A DNA stretch of 64,000 nucleotides, taken from the NCBI GenBank assembly GCA_048772705.1, contig JBLWGC010000043.1, forward strand, positions 489,169-553,168. The letters run 5' to 3'. Source of the stretch: Leidyana gryllorum EB-2025a (Eukaryota; Apicomplexa). Made by a program: the position numbers and the translations under genes. How positions within the stretch are numbered: position 1 is the stretch's first letter; the number at the start of each line of letters is the position of its first letter. The notes beneath the pieces were generated by a model that was not told the origin of the DNA, did not search any database, and worked only from the letters and a program-made list of their open reading frames with translations. Positions 32,619-41,981 of this stretch are shown here, piece by piece.

Positions 32619-35600
32619 TCACGTTAGGGCATTCAAGATGTCGTACTGAAAAGTCTCCCCACTACTTGCAGAATCGGCGCACACTTCGAGAACGTACTCA
32701 TAGTCCTCTGACCCTTCCTTGTGTCTGGCAAGCGCACATCTCAACACGCATATGGCTGTATGCCGGCGATCACAGATTCTGGTGTCTCGACATCTGCCCA
32801 TGTGCCGTTCCGCTAGCTTCCGGTCGTTTAGTTTGGCATGTAGATAATCGGTATGGCTGGGCGAGGTGCCGAACGTAGCAAGATCGCTAGGAACGTCCAG
32901 GATCAATGCGGTGAATAGGTCAACCTGTTGCGTGATCTGTTGCGAAAGAGCAACACCGATTGATCCGCCTCGGTTTCCGCTCAGGGCTCGGACAACGGCC
33001 GGTAAGTAGGCGGAAGGGGTCAGGAGATCAAGCACTTGTTCACAGTTGGCTTCCTGAACTCGTATAAATTTCAGGATGTGTGAGTTGTAGTGGAGGGGTT
33101 GACTGTACTGCATTTGGATCTGCAGAGCACTGCGAAGATCCTGCTCCAGGGTCACGAGCACATAGTTCAAGTATGCGTTGTTTGGGAAGGCTTGAAGTAG
33201 ATCCTTGGCAGTTTTGATCAAAGATCTTCGAGTATAGGTGCCAATGAGCGTTAGCAATAGGGATGCGATGGCAGCGGCCAAGGGCTCGCAGCCCTGAGTG
33301 CGGAGCCACCGCGGCGAAGCCTCTGTCCAACACGATTGCAAGGCTGTAAGGTCAGTCGAGATTGAGATGCCTCGTTGCAGCTCTCCTCCAATCCGCAAAA
33401 TACATGAAGCTAAGGAGTGAGCCGCAGGTAGCGGGAGCACCCAAGAATAGTCGTCCTCGTTTGGGAGGTCCATCAGATTATTCCCGTGTGTGAGCACATC
33501 AAGAAGAGAGGAGGGCTTTTGGTGTGATTGGACAATACCCTTTTGATCGTGCAGCCGTTTCTCCCTCTCCCACCATCTTGTAGCGTCAGCAAGTTTCTGA
33601 AAGAAGTCTGGTTGAGCAGTGAAGGTGTGTGCATCGCCCATAGACATTTGGGAAGGATTCTCGTCGAGAGGCAGACACAAGATACGGAGGCAGAGGGATG
33701 GAATGCCTTGACCAACAACAGAGTCCAGATTTTCGTGTTCGACTGTCAAGAGCTCCAAGCGGGCCCACATGGCGCAGATGATGGCCAGCTGTTCACTTGA
33801 ACGCGAATTGGCTATGCACTGTAAGAGTGTGACCCTCGCTTTGCCCAGACTCTGTGGTGTCTTTTCTCGGAACCATAAGGAAGCCAGATACAACCAGAAG
33901 GCAGATGGAGCACTGGAAAGAGTCAGAAGCCATTTTTGGACCCGTTGTTCGCGCGGATAGGCAGCCGCATTGATCGCGAGTAATTGACAATTTCCTTCCA
34001 GTAACCCCACTGCGAATGTGGTGGCTACCCGTCCACACCACTTTGCCAGCCCGACGCCGCCCACCAGGTCGCCGAGCACCTCGCGAGTGAGACTGGTGAG
34101 ATTCTGGCCAGAAATGCTGACATCTGTCTCTGTCGGTGTGATCCAGAACTCGGGTCTGACCCGTTGTTGCAGTTGGCCCAGAAAGCCGACGCGGTGCGCC
34201 AAATGAAACATCCAATCATCAGAGGGCCTTCGGTGCGGTTCAGCTCCCAACAGCATCAACAACTCTTCCAGGAATCTCCGGAGATGGAAGAAGCGCGGCT
34301 GAGAATCCTCGAGGCGCAGAAACATTGCGTCTGAGAGTGTCACGCAAGCGGAACACCCGTTGTCTTCCATCGAGCAGACTGGAGATTCTGGACTCCACGC
34401 TTTGGCAGCGGCGGCAACCTCCATCCGGTACCAATCCTCCGGACTGAAAATCTCGGCAATTTCCGCCTCGCGAGGAACGCCCTCAGCGCGAAAGACATCA
34501 CTCAAAGACTGCACAGCTTTTGTCACGGCCTCCGAGAGGGGACGAAGTGGGAAGATGGAGTCTGGCATATCGGGTTGAGGGAGAGATGGGGACGGAACAC
34601 ACGTGTGCGTCGCTATGTATCGATCGGCGGTGAGAAGCGCCGATCCATACATTTTATAGCCTGAGATTCCGAGTTTCAGAACAAAGCCCAGAAAGGTGGA
34701 AAGGAGTATCCTGCCGAAGCCTATGTGACCTAACCGAAGGGCAGTACACGCCAGCCTCCCCACTACAATCCAAGTAGCTTCGTCGAGTGCCAACTGTGTG
34801 GTCCACGAATTGGCTGTGACTTGTCTCCGCCGAGCACCAATGATTTCGAGGAGTCTGCGATATCGTTGGCGACGGGTCTCCCAGGATATTGAGCCAAATC
34901 CATGATCGAATATGTTCGCCACGTAATGGATCACCCACCGAGTTGTAGTGTACCGCTGGGCCATAAGGGAGAGTCGCGCAAACAAAGTTTCGCTGTCGAA
35001 GTGCTCCCCACGACGCTGCAGCTCTAACTGCAGGACGTCGTATACGCTTCGCTCCAGATCATTTTGCGGAGGCGGCCGAATAGAGTCCATGAGCTCTCGG
35101 CTCTTCTGTATGATGTGAAGGGGTGATGTCATTCCATCAACGTACTTCAAAACGTCCATATGAGCGATCAGAGCCCCCACCAATGCTTGGTACCTCCCTG
35201 GATACTTGACGATGAGATCTTTCACATTTATATACAGAGAGCGCGCGCGGTGTGTGTGCTCGAGGAAGGCCAATTGGCCTTCAATTGAATGGGCGTTTCT
35301 TTGGCGCTTCCCTCGCTTCTTGTTCTGCCGGATGGGTTGGGCGGCGTCAGTGTCACTCGCTGCCGCCTCGTCGTCGTTTCCGTATAGAGAGGTCAGCGAT
35401 ATGTCGCCTCCATCATCGTGCAAAGGCACATAGTCAGACACCGTAGTCGATAGGGTCTTCTCGAAGGATCGCGTCTTTTCCCGCTGATCACGAAGCCATT
35501 GGTGCATCTGTCGGTCCGAGACGACCAATTTACGGAGGCCACCAAACCGCTTGATGACATCGTTGTATATAGAGTCTTCAGGGGTCTTCTCGTACCGCTG

Positions 35601-36119
35601 GTGATATCGTCGCTTTTCGCCAGAGGGGGCCTGGATTTCAGCTCCCCAATCTGTTGTATAGATTCGAGGGTCATTGAGAGATGTCCAGAGGGCTCGGCGA
35701 GAGGTCTCGTCTCCGTGAAAGCCGATTAGCTGATGGTAGCGCCATGTGGGATTTATCCACTGCTGCTCTTGTTCACATTCCGGGGTACCCCCGGTGTCAA
35801 TGGAAATGGACACTTCCGCTGTGTCTCTATCTCGGGCTATGACTTGTTCGGGCTCATTATCGTGTACGGGCCGACGGACGACGTGTCGGTGGCGGCGGTG
35901 TGTGGACGAGCGGGGCTTTTCATCGTGAGGGGACGGATGAAGACGAGTCTCTTTTTGGCTATGAGGTTGGGGTACTGAAGCACGTAGTCGAAAATGGCCG
36001 GTTTCGAGGAGAACAGCTTCCTCTCCCTCGTCATCTGAGCCACTATCGGGCGTGTGAAGGTTGTGATTGGTCGCTGGTTGGTGTTTGCCCCATCCAAAAG
36101 CTGGCCGATTAGAGGACAT
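32619..36119 (-). CDS. Large unrecognised, mostly helical protein
   Basis: One uninterrupted frame of 1,166 residues, the longest single exon in the window. The first 150 residues are charged and histidine-rich. A region around RRYHQRYEKTPEDSIYNDV and a KKRGKRQR basic patch follow. From about residue 280 the sequence is helical with scattered tryptophans and cysteines, suggestive of an alpha-solenoid. I see no catalytic motif and no named repeat. The lack of introns contrasts with most neighbours. The ATG is 16 bases after the preceding stop. Confidence 0.75.
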   Translation of the reverse strand: MSSNRPAFGWGKHQPATNHNLHTPDSGSDDEGEEAVLLETGHFRLRASVPQPHSQKETRLHPSPHDEKPRSSTHRRHRHVVRRPVHDNEPEQVIARDRDTAEVSISIDTGGTPECEQEQQWINPTWRYHQLIGFHGDETSRRALWTSLNDPRIYTTDWGAEIQAPSGEKRRYHQRYEKTPEDSIYNDVIKRFGGLRKLVVSDRQMHQWLRDQREKTRSFEKTLSTTVSDYVPLHDDGGDISLTSLYGNDDEAAASDTDAAQPIRQNKKRGKRQRNAHSIEGQLAFLEHTHRARSLYINVKDLIVKYPGRYQALVGALIAHMDVLKYVDGMTSPLHIIQKSRELMDSIRPPPQNDLERSVYDVLQLELQRRGEHFDSETLFARLSLMAQRYTTTRWVIHYVANIFDHGFGSISWETRRQRYRRLLEIIGARRRQVTANSWTTQLALDEATWIVVGRLACTALRLGHIGFGRILLSTFLGFVLKLGISGYKMYGSALLTADRYIATHTCVPSPSLPQPDMPDSIFPLRPLSEAVTKAVQSLSDVFRAEGVPREAEIAEIFSPEDWYRMEVAAAAKAWSPESPVCSMEDNGCSACVTLSDAMFLRLEDSQPRFFHLRRFLEELLMLLGAEPHRRPSDDWMFHLAHRVGFLGQLQQRVRPEFWITPTETDVSISGQNLTSLTREVLGDLVGGVGLAKWCGRVATTFAVGLLEGNCQLLAINAAAYPREQRVQKWLLTLSSAPSAFWLYLASLWFREKTPQSLGKARVTLLQCIANSRSSEQLAIICAMWARLELLTVEHENLDSVVGQGIPSLCLRILCLPLDENPSQMSMGDAHTFTAQPDFFQKLADATRWWEREKRLHDQKGIVQSHQKPSSLLDVLTHGNNLMDLPNEDDYSWVLPLPAAHSLASCILRIGGELQRGISISTDLTALQSCWTEASPRWLRTQGCEPLAAAIASLLLTLIGTYTRRSLIKTAKDLLQAFPNNAYLNYVLVTLEQDLRSALQIQMQYSQPLHYNSHILKFIRVQEANCEQVLDLLTPSAYLPAVVRALSGNRGGSIGVALSQQITQQVDLFTALILDVPSDLATFGTSPSHTDYLHAKLNDRKLAERHMGRCRDTRICDRRHTAICVLRCALARHKEGSEDYEYVLEVCADSASSGETFQYDILNALT

Positions 36120-36135
36120 TTAGTCGTTTTTAGCG

Positions 36136-37452
36136 TCAATACTCTTTGGCAATCCACTCTGTGTCAGGCAAGAATTCCAAAAGGCGTTGAGCGAGAAGGT
36201 GAACGGGTTCCATGGCATCGATCTTGGCTTTGATCTCGTCATCGTCCATTCCACGATGGGCAGCTCGAATACGTGCTTGAGCTCGGAGGACCGCGTCGTC
36301 GAATACTATCTGTTGTTCCTCATCAGTCAGCCGCAAGAATCCGTGCAGCCCTTCGAAGACCTCAGCGTTCTCAGCTTGCCATTTGAAGGTATCGGCAACG
36401 GCTTGCTGTAGTTCACGCATCTCCGGATCACTCAAACGCTTCCATCCAGTCACAAAGGTCTCTTCAGGGATGGGTCGGTAGGCAAAGAGAGGAGGCTGGA
36501 TGAGATAGGCCTTCTTCTGCATAGTGGCCGTGACGAGAAGGTCGATACGGCAGTTACGAACATTCTCAGGCCGTTGGGCACAATCGAAAACATCTTTGGT
36601 ACGATCGTCCATGGAATCCAGTCCATACCTTCGGTACCGCGCCAACATGGCTTCCATGCCGCTACGGGTCCAAAAGGCGGCACCGTTGCCGCGAGCGGCC
36701 GGGGTGGACTGCTTCAATCTTGTCAGAGGCATTCCGCGTTTCCATGCAATGTAGGCTGTCCGCCAGTCGTGACGTTCGGGATAGTGGTAAGCCAAGTTTA
36801 CGGTGGCCCAGTTGGCCCGGCCCTGAACAGTGGTGTCGATGACTCGCAGATACTCATCAAAGTCGGCGTCCCAGTAGATACTGACAGCTGGAGAAATGGA
36901 ATCCCTCATCAGCACCACCTCATCCGCGCCGGATCGATAGGCTTCAGCCATCATTTTCATGTATGATTGGAATTGACTCATTTCGATGGCATTAGTCCCC
37001 AACTTGCGCAGAGAACCAGCAATGTCGTCCCCTTGGTTACTGGCAAAACCAAGGAACTCGCGTAAAAGCTCTTCAGTAGGCGTGTTGGGGTAGGAGGGCA
37101 CAAACGTCAATTTCCCCGTTGGTGCGAACCCGATCTCCATCAATTGCCGCTTTATTGGTGAAGCAGCTTCGTCACATGTGTAATACATCGGTAATTGAGT
37201 TTTAAACATCCCCCGAATCATGGGAGGCATTTCGTCTTCCGGTACATCGGTCAGACGCTCAGATACCTCCCTCAACATATCCAACTCGGCTGACGTTAGA
37301 TTCATCGGCTTATGCTGCTCCCCATATTGTAATGGTGATGATGACTTTACCACCCAGTTTCGGTAACTTGAGAATAGCAATAAAGTGACCACGGCAGCAA
37401 GTCCCAGGAACAGTGGTGTTCCAACCACCACCTTTGGCAGCCTTGCAGACAT
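36136..37452 (-). CDS. Type II membrane protein, possible Golgi enzyme
   Basis: A single exon of 438 residues. A short basic N-terminus leads into one membrane helix (GTPLFLGLAAVVTLLLF), followed by a stem-like region and a lumenal domain, the usual layout of Golgi glycosyltransferases. The domain contains DEVVLMRDSIS, YWDADFDEYLRVIDTT, TAYIAWKRGMP and GNGAAFWTRSGMEAML, which loosely recall glycosyltransferase patterns (an acidic strand, then a GxG-aromatic segment). The family is not certain. Another possibility is an unrelated single-pass membrane protein. It lies 16 bases before the next same-strand gene. Confidence 0.65.
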   Translation of the reverse strand: MSARLPKVVVGTPLFLGLAAVVTLLLFSSYRNWVVKSSSPLQYGEQHKPMNLTSAELDMLREVSERLTDVPEDEMPPMIRGMFKTQLPMYYTCDEAASPIKRQLMEIGFAPTGKLTFVPSYPNTPTEELLREFLGFASNQGDDIAGSLRKLGTNAIEMSQFQSYMKMMAEAYRSGADEVVLMRDSISPAVSIYWDADFDEYLRVIDTTVQGRANWATVNLAYHYPERHDWRTAYIAWKRGMPLTRLKQSTPAARGNGAAFWTRSGMEAMLARYRRYGLDSMDDRTKDVFDCAQRPENVRNCRIDLLVTATMQKKAYLIQPPLFAYRPIPEETFVTGWKRLSDPEMRELQQAVADTFKWQAENAEVFEGLHGFLRLTDEEQQIVFDDAVLRAQARIRAAHRGMDDDEIKAKIDAMEPVHLLAQRLLEFLPDTEWIAKEY

Positions 37453-37485
37453 TCCACTCGCACCAACAAAATCAAAATCAAAACA

Positions 37486-37818
37486 TCACTCAGTTTTGGC
37501 TTTCCTACAAGGGTGATTCGCAGCTGTCTACCCAACCCCCCCTTTCCTGCACTCACGCCATCAGCTTCTTCTTCATTTCCTCATGCACTGCAGGATTGAT
37601 CACTTCCTGCTTCGCTAGACTATGCCCGGCTGCAGCCAATCACTCCTATCTATGGTTACTTATATCGTAGCTAACCTTTTCTATTCTCAGGTTTGGCACC
37701 ACCAGCTCTGTGCAGATCTCTATGTATACACACAATATAACGGCTGCGCTCACTGAGGCGGTTGCTGATCCTGCCCTGCCGTCTTGGCTTCGTTGGATTG
37801 TTCCTGATTGTCTGCCAT
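37486..37818 (-). CDS. Probable small multi-exon protein, unrecognised
   Basis: Between the PRP17 and type II membrane-protein genes, an ATG at 37818 opens a short acidic and glutamine-rich segment (MADNQEQSNEAKTAGQ). This leads to a clear coding-like exon at about 37570-37640 (LAKQEVINPAVHEEMKKK) and a final short exon ending at TGA 37486. Joined, it would be about 55-62 residues. The last intron is canonical (gtgagt...tgtag). The middle splice is not unique: one solution skips 37660-37750 and another uses a gttagc donor. The function is unknown, and the gene is too small and split to stand out in ORF scans. Confidence 0.45.
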
Positions 37819-37857
37819 CGCTCAATATGGGGGTGCACCTTCCCGGTCCGGCCGGCG

Positions 37858-37893
37858 CAAAGTGATTGATCGTTCGATCGTTCGATCGATCGT
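37858..37893. repeat. GATC-rich short repeat
   Basis: A run of overlapping gatcgttc/cgatcg units lies in the 111-base gap between PRP17 and the small gene. It is partly self-complementary. It could be a promoter element or simple sequence. Confidence 0.5.
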
Positions 37894-37929
37894 ACTTTTT
37901 GTGTGCATTCAGCGCTCAGTGTACGCCGC

Positions 37930-39675
37930 TCACTCCCAGAGTTTGATGCGACCATCCCAACCGCATGTCGCCACCTACAAATGTCCACAGTTTACACCGA
38001 CAAGAGCTGATCGACTTACCATCGACTTCTTATGGGGATGCCATATAGCTGACATACACGGTCCTTCGTGGGCTGTCAAGCTGCGGTAGACCTTTGAGGT
38101 CTTCCAATCCCAGAACCAACAGCGACCTCCGCTGTCCCCACTGATCAAGAAAGCCGCATCTGGCGAGAATCCGGGCAGAATCGCATATCCCGTGCAAGCG
38201 TGTCCTCTGAACCGTTTGCGGCTCTGTAGTCGGAAGCGTCCGCGACCCTCATAGACGACGATCTGGTTATCCATGGATTGGCAAGCGAGGAACTTGCCAT
38301 ATGGGTCCAATTGCACTGCTGGCATGGCGTGCATATACGGTTCGGCGATGTGTTTGACAACGACTCCAATGCCGAACTCCCAGACGAACATCTTCTTGTC
38401 GTCCGCGGTAGTAACTAGTTTCTGACCGTTTTCGCAGAAGGTCACTGAATTTACAGCTGCGAGATGCTCATTGTATTCCTGGACTATTTGCCCAGTGTTG
38501 GAGTCATATTGAACAGCTTTCTTGTTCTGACTAGCGCAGATTACCACATTCTGCATTGCCGGATCGGGGTGCACGGAGACGCAATAGGGCAACTTGTCGT
38601 TTCCGAAGGTATTGATGACTTTGCCATACTCTGTATCCCACAGCTTGACGGTGGTGTCAAAGGAGCAGGAGTAAAACTTGGACCCATCGGTTGTGAAATT
38701 GATATCTCGAACAGCTTTAGTATGGGACATATAGGTAGCGACACACTTGCGGTGATCGTCCACGCTCCAGATGCGGCACGTGTTATCCATTCCAGCCGAC
38801 AGAATGAGATGGGCAGACTTGGGAAACCATTTGATGCGATTGATACCCTTAGTATGTCCAACATACGTGTGGATTGTTTTCTTCGGAAGGGCGTAATTGG
38901 AAGGTTCGCCTTCCTCTCCGGGCATAACAGCCCCTTGCAGAGGCGGCGCAGCAATCCAAGAGCGTCCCTGGTAATCGTATAGATTTTTGAGATGGAATTG
39001 GACAGTAGGGGCATCGGGATCGACTTGGGGTTTGGGCGGGATTATGTTTGCCAACGCTTTCTCATGTTCCTTATTCTCGGCAGCTTTCGCATTCAGCTCC
39101 TCGGACATAAGCCGGAGTTTCTGTCTGCGTTCTTCTTCCCCCTGGTAAGGAGCCCAAGGGCCCAGAAACTCGGCCGACGCAGGATCATCATTACGAAGAC
39201 GTTTTCGGGTTACGGGCGGTAGAGTGACCCCACAGCTTTCAGCCAACTTGTTCTGTTGTTCGACTTCTGTTTGAGTGGCAGTGCGGCACTTTTCACTGTT
39301 TGACGCCATATCCTCTAACCTTCGGGCTTCGAATTCTGATGCTATCGAGATGGCTTCGTCGCGGGTGCATTCTCTCAAATGCCCCATCTCATGATTACGG
39401 TGTTTTCGATATAATCCGCCTGGACGATTCTGTCCGGGGGCGAGCGGCCCATAGAGAGGTTTCAGCTGTTGCGCTTCTGCGGGAGAGGCCCGAGCCAAAA
39501 CATCGGTAGGCTTGACTGCTACTTCAGGTTCCAAAGGCCGTATGGATTGATTCTCGAAAGCCACCAAGTCTCTCTTGGTGAAGTCTCTGACAAATGCCTC
39601 ATACGGAGTGTCATTTGTCCTATCTCCACTGTCAGAGTCGGAGCCTTCTGGATAGCCCTCCAGCAACGACTCCAT
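37930..39675 (-). CDS. CDC40: PRP17 / CDC40 WD40 splicing factor
   Basis: Exon 39675-38020, a 45-nt intron, then 37974-37930 give 566 residues in phase. After a charged N-terminus with FLGPWAPYQGEEE, seven WD40 repeats follow: HTKGINRIKWFPKSAHLILS, DNTCRIW, FDTTVKLWDTEYG, DKKMFVWEFG and GHACTGYAILPGFSPD. The last repeat finishes on the small exon (VATCGWDGRIKLWE). PRP17 acts in the second catalytic step of splicing. The frame upstream of the intron continues a few codons without it, so the final repeat would be lost if the intron were missed. It is divergent from the + gene at 39736, 60 bases away. Confidence 0.95.
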
Positions 39676-39735
39676 TTTTTTTGCTTAGTTTGATGGCTCT
39701 TGACAGACTTGCCAGTCTAACAGACTCACCCTGCC

Positions 39736-41091
39736 ATGACTATTAACTCGCCCATAAGTTTACGATTGCCGCGTATGACAATTCCGCCCTCCGCCGATGT
39801 CAACGGTGCAGATTTGCCAAGCGCGAGGCAAAGGCACTTCCAGATTGCCCCTCGGAGAGTCACCCTCCTGTGTGAACGGCCCGACAGAAGACGATCGACG
39901 TTACTTTTGGGTCAACGGAAGCAGACGATGCTGTATCCCGCGGAGCCCATTTCAGGGTCGCCGGAATCATCTGATCCGAATCGACAGTACCATCATGTCA
40001 AAGCCCACAGTTCCCACTGTTTCGCGATGCCGATGGGTCAGCCGCCGGATCAAGGCGTTCTGGAGGGAGACCCGGAAGGCGGGTTGATGGGGTCGGACTG
40101 CGAAGAGTCGTCTTCTTCCTGTCAGCGGGCTGTGCCGAGTGCTCACACCCACATCAGAGGTGGATCGAGTTCGTCTACAGTGCACTCGAACAAGAGTCAC
40201 CCAGCCGTGGCCCCGCTTGGCCCCACGGGATCGGCTGTGAAGGCACCGCAGCAAATGTGGGTTCCAGTCCACTCGGCCCGATCATCGGGTCTCGATGTGC
40301 GACGACGAGTCTCGGCAGTCACGAGGGAAGGCGGAGGCGGAGGCGGGGGCGGGGGGTCTGTGCATCACCACAGTCGGCCGCAAACGACTACAACGTACAA
40401 TCGCACACGGGATGTGTGGGGAGAACCGCTACAGTGTCCTGGTCGTGCGTCTGTGAATGGGTACCATCACTATGTGTGCATTTATTGTGCCCGTCATCTC
40501 AAAGGCATTGAAACTGAACTGTCTACGGTAGCTTCTAGCGTTGTGCATCAGTTAGCCACCCCAGAACACGAACCCCGGAGTGTTGGAATACCAGGTGACA
40601 GCGAGGAATCCTCACAGGTTTCATCGATAGGTGGAACAGCGCCCTTTGTACCTCTGCCCCGCACAGACGCTGAGACCGATCTCCATCCGTCTGTTCGGTA
40701 CCGTCCTCGGCGAGTGATACTGCAGCGAGGGAGCGGTCGTATCTCGCCGGGGTCCGAGGAGCTTCCCCCCCACCAGGTCGAGCAACCGATTTTGATGACA
40801 GATTTCAACAATACTCTGCCACCGGAACTGTTGCTGCAGGGCGTAGGAGGCCGGAACAGTGGGAGTTGGGATGTACGTCGATCGCACGGGTCTCCGTTTT
40901 TCACCAGTGAGAGTGACACTTCAGGTCAGACGAATGCCGCTCTTGCGTCTGGATCAAGAAATAGCAGAATCTTCATGTTTGATGGCGCCTTTCCCCCAAT
41001 TTTCTCGCCTCCCGGTGTTCACACAGTTCAGCAGCCCAATATGAAGGTGCCAAATACGAGCCCCACCCAACTTCGCCACCACCTGCCCTAA
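39736..41091 (+). CDS. Unrecognised, mostly disordered protein
   Basis: A single exon of 451 residues, rich in serine, proline, histidine and glycine, including a run of nine glycines. One more ordered, cysteine-containing piece is YHHYVCIYCARHLKGIETEL near residue 245. No motif recognised. An ATG at 39775 is an alternative start. It stands 51 bases before the MYND gene on the same strand. Confidence 0.55.
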   Translation: MTINSPISLRLPRMTIPPSADVNGADLPSARQRHFQIAPRRVTLLCERPDRRRSTLLLGQRKQTMLYPAEPISGSPESSDPNRQYHHVKAHSSHCFAMPMGQPPDQGVLEGDPEGGLMGSDCEESSSSCQRAVPSAHTHIRGGSSSSTVHSNKSHPAVAPLGPTGSAVKAPQQMWVPVHSARSSGLDVRRRVSAVTREGGGGGGGGGSVHHHSRPQTTTTYNRTRDVWGEPLQCPGRASVNGYHHYVCIYCARHLKGIETELSTVASSVVHQLATPEHEPRSVGIPGDSEESSQVSSIGGTAPFVPLPRTDAETDLHPSVRYRPRRVILQRGSGRISPGSEELPPHQVEQPILMTDFNNTLPPELLLQGVGGRNSGSWDVRRSHGSPFFTSESDTSGQTNAALASGSRNSRIFMFDGAFPPIFSPPGVHTVQQPNMKVPNTSPTQLRHHLP

Positions 41092-41142
41092 CATGCGAGG
41101 AGGAGGAGCGAAAGATTTTTTCGGACTTCCCCCAACAACGAG

Positions 41143-41980
41143 ATGGCCGACTCCATACTTAACATACAACACAAACCATTCAAGTATGTCCTAATCCCCA
41201 CTGACCCCGCTGAACCCGTGAAGGCACTGGAATTTCCCGGCGGAACCGAAGCCGACTTTCAAAATCTGATGAAAGCGCACTTCACACGGACAAAGCTGGA
41301 GGACGCGGGCCGCAAAGAACTGGCCGAGACGTTGACTGCAGAGGGAAAACGACAGACGGAAGCCCAAGATAAGCCAACAAATCTGGAAAAGTACGATTTC
41401 GAGGCATTGGCCTCCCAAGCTGCCAGCACCTACCAAATCATTCCCCTGGTACTGCCCACCAAATCAAATGGATGGCGTGCCGTCAATGCCTACATTGACA
41501 ATGTCGGACGAGTGAAGCAGTTGGACAAAAACGCTCGCGCCAGCCGTATCACCAGTGATGATATCAGAGGCGATTGCTTCCTGTCGGAAACATTCGACGA
41601 CGAAGAAGACTTTCGCCGCGTGGACTTGACTGAAACACAGTATCAAGAACTCCTCGATAACCCACCCAGTGCCAAAAACCGATGGTCAGCGGAGACCGCC
41701 ATGGCTAACTTCACAGGACAGGGACAGCAAGTTATTCAAAAGGCGGCAGATGCCGAAAAGGAGAGGCAGGCTCGACTTGCCAAGTGTAATAGTTGTCAAG
41801 CCACCAAAATACCACTATCGCGGTGTGGCAGATGCAAACAGGTACTACCTATAATCTTTTCTCTCTCAACAACTACTTCTCTCACAGGTGGCTTATTGCT
41901 CCACTCAATGTCAGAAAGAGGATTGGCCCTTTCACAAACGAGTTTGTCAAGCGGCGCCGGTGCAACATACTGCTAAATAA
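41143..41980 (+). CDS. MYND zinc-finger protein
   Basis: Exon 41143-41841, a 46-nt intron, then 41888-41980 give 263 residues. The MYND finger is at the C-terminus and is completed only by splicing: CNSCQATKIPLSRCGRCKQ joins VAYCSTQCQKEDWPFHKRVC, giving the spaced cysteine/histidine pattern. The N-terminal 200 residues contain an ordered region (YQIIPLVLPTKSNGWRAVNA) I cannot assign. MYND fingers bind proline-rich peptides in transcription or assembly factors. The TAA stop ends one base before the stop of the convergent eIF4E gene. Confidence 0.82.
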
Positions 41981-41981
41981 T

